From Pseudomonadota bacterium (GTDB lineage: Bacteria; Pseudomonadota; Gammaproteobacteria; Acidiferrobacterales; UBA6901): 35,271 nt of DNA. Below the pieces are notes generated by a model. That model did not search any database. It was not told the origin of the DNA and saw nothing but the letters and a program-made list of their open reading frames with translations. A program made the translations under genes and the position numbers. Each line of letters starts with the position of its first letter. Within the stretch, counting starts at the first letter, position 1. Positions 34,079-35,271 of this stretch are shown in pieces. The stretch lies in assembly GCA_021819085.1 (NCBI GenBank), contig JAKASJ010000003.1, forward strand, positions 1 through 35,271. Direction: 5' to 3'.

Positions 34079-34758
34079 AGGTGTTGATACTGGCCGCCGG
34101 TCGTGGCGAACGCATGCGGCCGCTCACCGACCACACTCCGAAGGCGCTGCTGCAAGCCGGAGGAAAGAGCCTGATCCAGCACATGATCGAGGCGCTGGCG
34201 CGTGCGGATCTGCGCGATTTGGTCTTGAACCATGCCTATTTGGGCGGGCAGATCGTCGCGGCGCTGGGTGACGGGCGGGCGCAGGGCGTAAGAATTGCCT
34301 ATTCGCCCGAACCCGAGGGCGCTCTTGAGACCGGAGGCGGAATTCTGCGGGCGTTACCCAAGCTCGACAGCGATCCCTTTGTCGTCGTGAATGCCGATAT
34401 CTGGACCGACTATCCCTTCGATCGGTTACCGCGGCACCTGACAGGTCTCGCCCACTTGGTGCTAGTGAACAACCCGGCACATCATTCTGCCGGAGATTTC
34501 ATCCTGAAGCAGGGACGCGTATTTGCTCCGCCCGATGGCGTTGGAGGCAAGGAGGCGCGGCTTACCTTCAGCGGGATTGGTGTCTATCGTCACGCTATGT
34601 TCGAAGGTTGTACGCAGGCCAGATTTCCTTTGGCACCGCTGCTGCGTTCAGCGATGGAGCGCGGCGAAGTGACGGGGGAGCATTATGCCGGCCGATGGCG
34701 GGATATCGGCACTCCCGAGCGCCTCGCCGAACTCGATCAAGAGCTGAGCCGGCACTGA
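34075..34758 (+). CDS. murU: N-acetylmuramate alpha-1-phosphate uridylyltransferase
   Basis: Nucleotidyltransferase that converts MurNAc-1-phosphate and UTP to UDP-MurNAc, completing the recycling step begun by AmgK. It has 227 residues. The signature LAAGRGERMRPLTDHTPKALL (residues 5-25) binds the nucleotide, VVNADIWTDYPFD holds the metal-binding Asp, and the end has YAGRWRDIGTPERLAELD. The start codon overlaps the amgK stop. Coupling of the two enzymes supports the assignment over generic sugar nucleotidyltransferases such as RmlA or GlmU-like proteins. Confidence 0.92.
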   Translation: MKVLILAAGRGERMRPLTDHTPKALLQAGGKSLIQHMIEALARADLRDLVLNHAYLGGQIVAALGDGRAQGVRIAYSPEPEGALETGGGILRALPKLDSDPFVVVNADIWTDYPFDRLPRHLTGLAHLVLVNNPAHHSAGDFILKQGRVFAPPDGVGGKEARLTFSGIGVYRHAMFEGCTQARFPLAPLLRSAMERGEVTGEHYAGRWRDIGTPERLAELDQELSRH

Positions 34759-34795
34759 CGGTAAACTTCCAGTTCCTCTGACAGCGAGCGCCTCC

Positions 34796-35242
34796 GTGAC
34801 TCTGCACGAGATCGATATCCTCACTGAACTCGACCCGGAATGGATGGGGCATGTCAGGAAACGCTGGTTGCGCCTTATGGAAATCGCTGTCTGGGGAGAC
34901 CTCAGGAGCCGCAGCCCTGGGTCGGTCGGAAAGGTTCGCCGGCGGACGCTCGAAATGGGCGAAAAGTGGCGCTCGGTTTTCAACGATCGGGCATGGATTC
35001 CGCAAGTGAGGCAGCGCGCAAAGAACTTCCTGGGTTCAGTCCTGAGTCTGCGGGACAGCCTGCTGTCACTCGAGAAGGCTGCAAAGGATCTTGAAGGAGG
35101 TGCTGACTATGCGGAATTCGCGCAAATCCTGGCAGAAATGGGCCAAGCAGTTACCGGCCCGCTGGCGGAGCGTGAAAACAAGCTGGCGGTGGCCCTGGAA
35201 CGTTTGAGCCAGGTGACGCAAGACGAGGAAGGGGTCGATTAG
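34796..35242 (+). CDS. Unrecognised helical protein downstream of murU
   Basis: 148 residues from a GTG at 34796, or shorter from in-frame ATGs at 34844 (MGHVRKRW) or 34877 (MEIAVWGD). The codons show the local bias, so it is probably real. It is almost wholly helical and charged: a Trp/Arg-rich first half (GHVRKRWLRLMEIAVWGD), then a probable coiled coil (about 85-145, LSLRDSLLSLEKAAKDLEGG and AERENKLAVALERLSQV). There is no signal peptide or membrane segment, so cytoplasmic. It starts 37 bases after murU on the same strand and could be in the operon. I do not recognise the family. The next gene lies beyond the window. Confidence 0.6.
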   Translation: MTLHEIDILTELDPEWMGHVRKRWLRLMEIAVWGDLRSRSPGSVGKVRRRTLEMGEKWRSVFNDRAWIPQVRQRAKNFLGSVLSLRDSLLSLEKAAKDLEGGADYAEFAQILAEMGQAVTGPLAERENKLAVALERLSQVTQDEEGVD

Positions 35243-35271
35243 CGACGACGACGGCAGTACGTGCCCGCGGA

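Noticed and set aside
1-35271. CRISPR arrays, tRNA or rRNA genes, prophage, toxin-antitoxin or defence operons
   Set aside because: I looked for regular repeats, tRNA T-loop patterns, rRNA-like stretches and typical protein motifs on both strands and found none that hold up. A tRNAscan or Rfam run would settle the RNA question.

Overview
This is a high-GC bacterial chromosome segment dominated by housekeeping genes in arrangements typical of Gammaproteobacteria: pepP-ubiH-ubiI, glyQ-glyS, the lptD-surA-pdxA-rsmA block, amgK-murU, tamA-tamB and glnA/ntrB/ntrC. Ubiquinone hydroxylases, LptD/SurA, NtrBC and a divergent amgK-murU pair fit a Gram-negative aerobic gammaproteobacterium. A TusA-like carrier next to a PP-loop enzyme is common in sulfur-oxidising lineages, but I cannot name the genus from sequence alone.

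Layout. 1-89: 3' end of an IS630-type transposase running off the left edge. 572-5886: tamA-tamB (outer-membrane protein and autotransporter assembly). 5887-7595: accessory, partly AT-richer stretch with a small acidic protein, a frameshifted gene remnant and an orphan gene. 7596-9155 (minus): C39-like cysteine peptidase lipoprotein and its PA2779-type partner. 9390-13319: pepP, ubiH, ubiI (ubiquinone synthesis). 13888-18188 (minus): glnA, then ntrB-ntrC, with predicted NtrC sites and sigma54 promoters before both units and a strong terminator between them. 18189-20640 (minus): three overlapping genes for a PP-loop/NFACT-type tRNA-modification candidate, TusA and a CDF cation exporter. 20641-21366: non-coding stretch with many inverted repeats. 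21367-27241: mtgA, glyQ-glyS, a MazG-like pyrophosphohydrolase, a GmhB-like protein lacking its catalytic nucleophile, and plsC. 27238-32953 (minus): lptD, surA, pdxA, rsmA. 33086-35242: amgK-murU (MurNAc recycling) and an unrecognised helical protein.

Functional threads. Envelope biogenesis is strongly represented: TamAB, LptD, SurA, MtgA, PlsC and AmgK/MurU. The nitrogen block looks like a self-contained regulon in which phosphorylated NtrC would activate both glnA and its own ntrBC operon.

I found no CRISPR array, rRNA, tRNA, prophage or clear defence island, and no coherent new multi-gene system. The best leads are the degenerate GmhB homologue, the apparent CTG start of glyQ, the matched NtrC/sigma54 promoters, the PP-loop/TusA/CDF operon, the altered VRGY motif of TamA and the inverted-repeat-rich region near 20.7-21.1 kb. 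All family calls come from reading the sequence; no database search was run.
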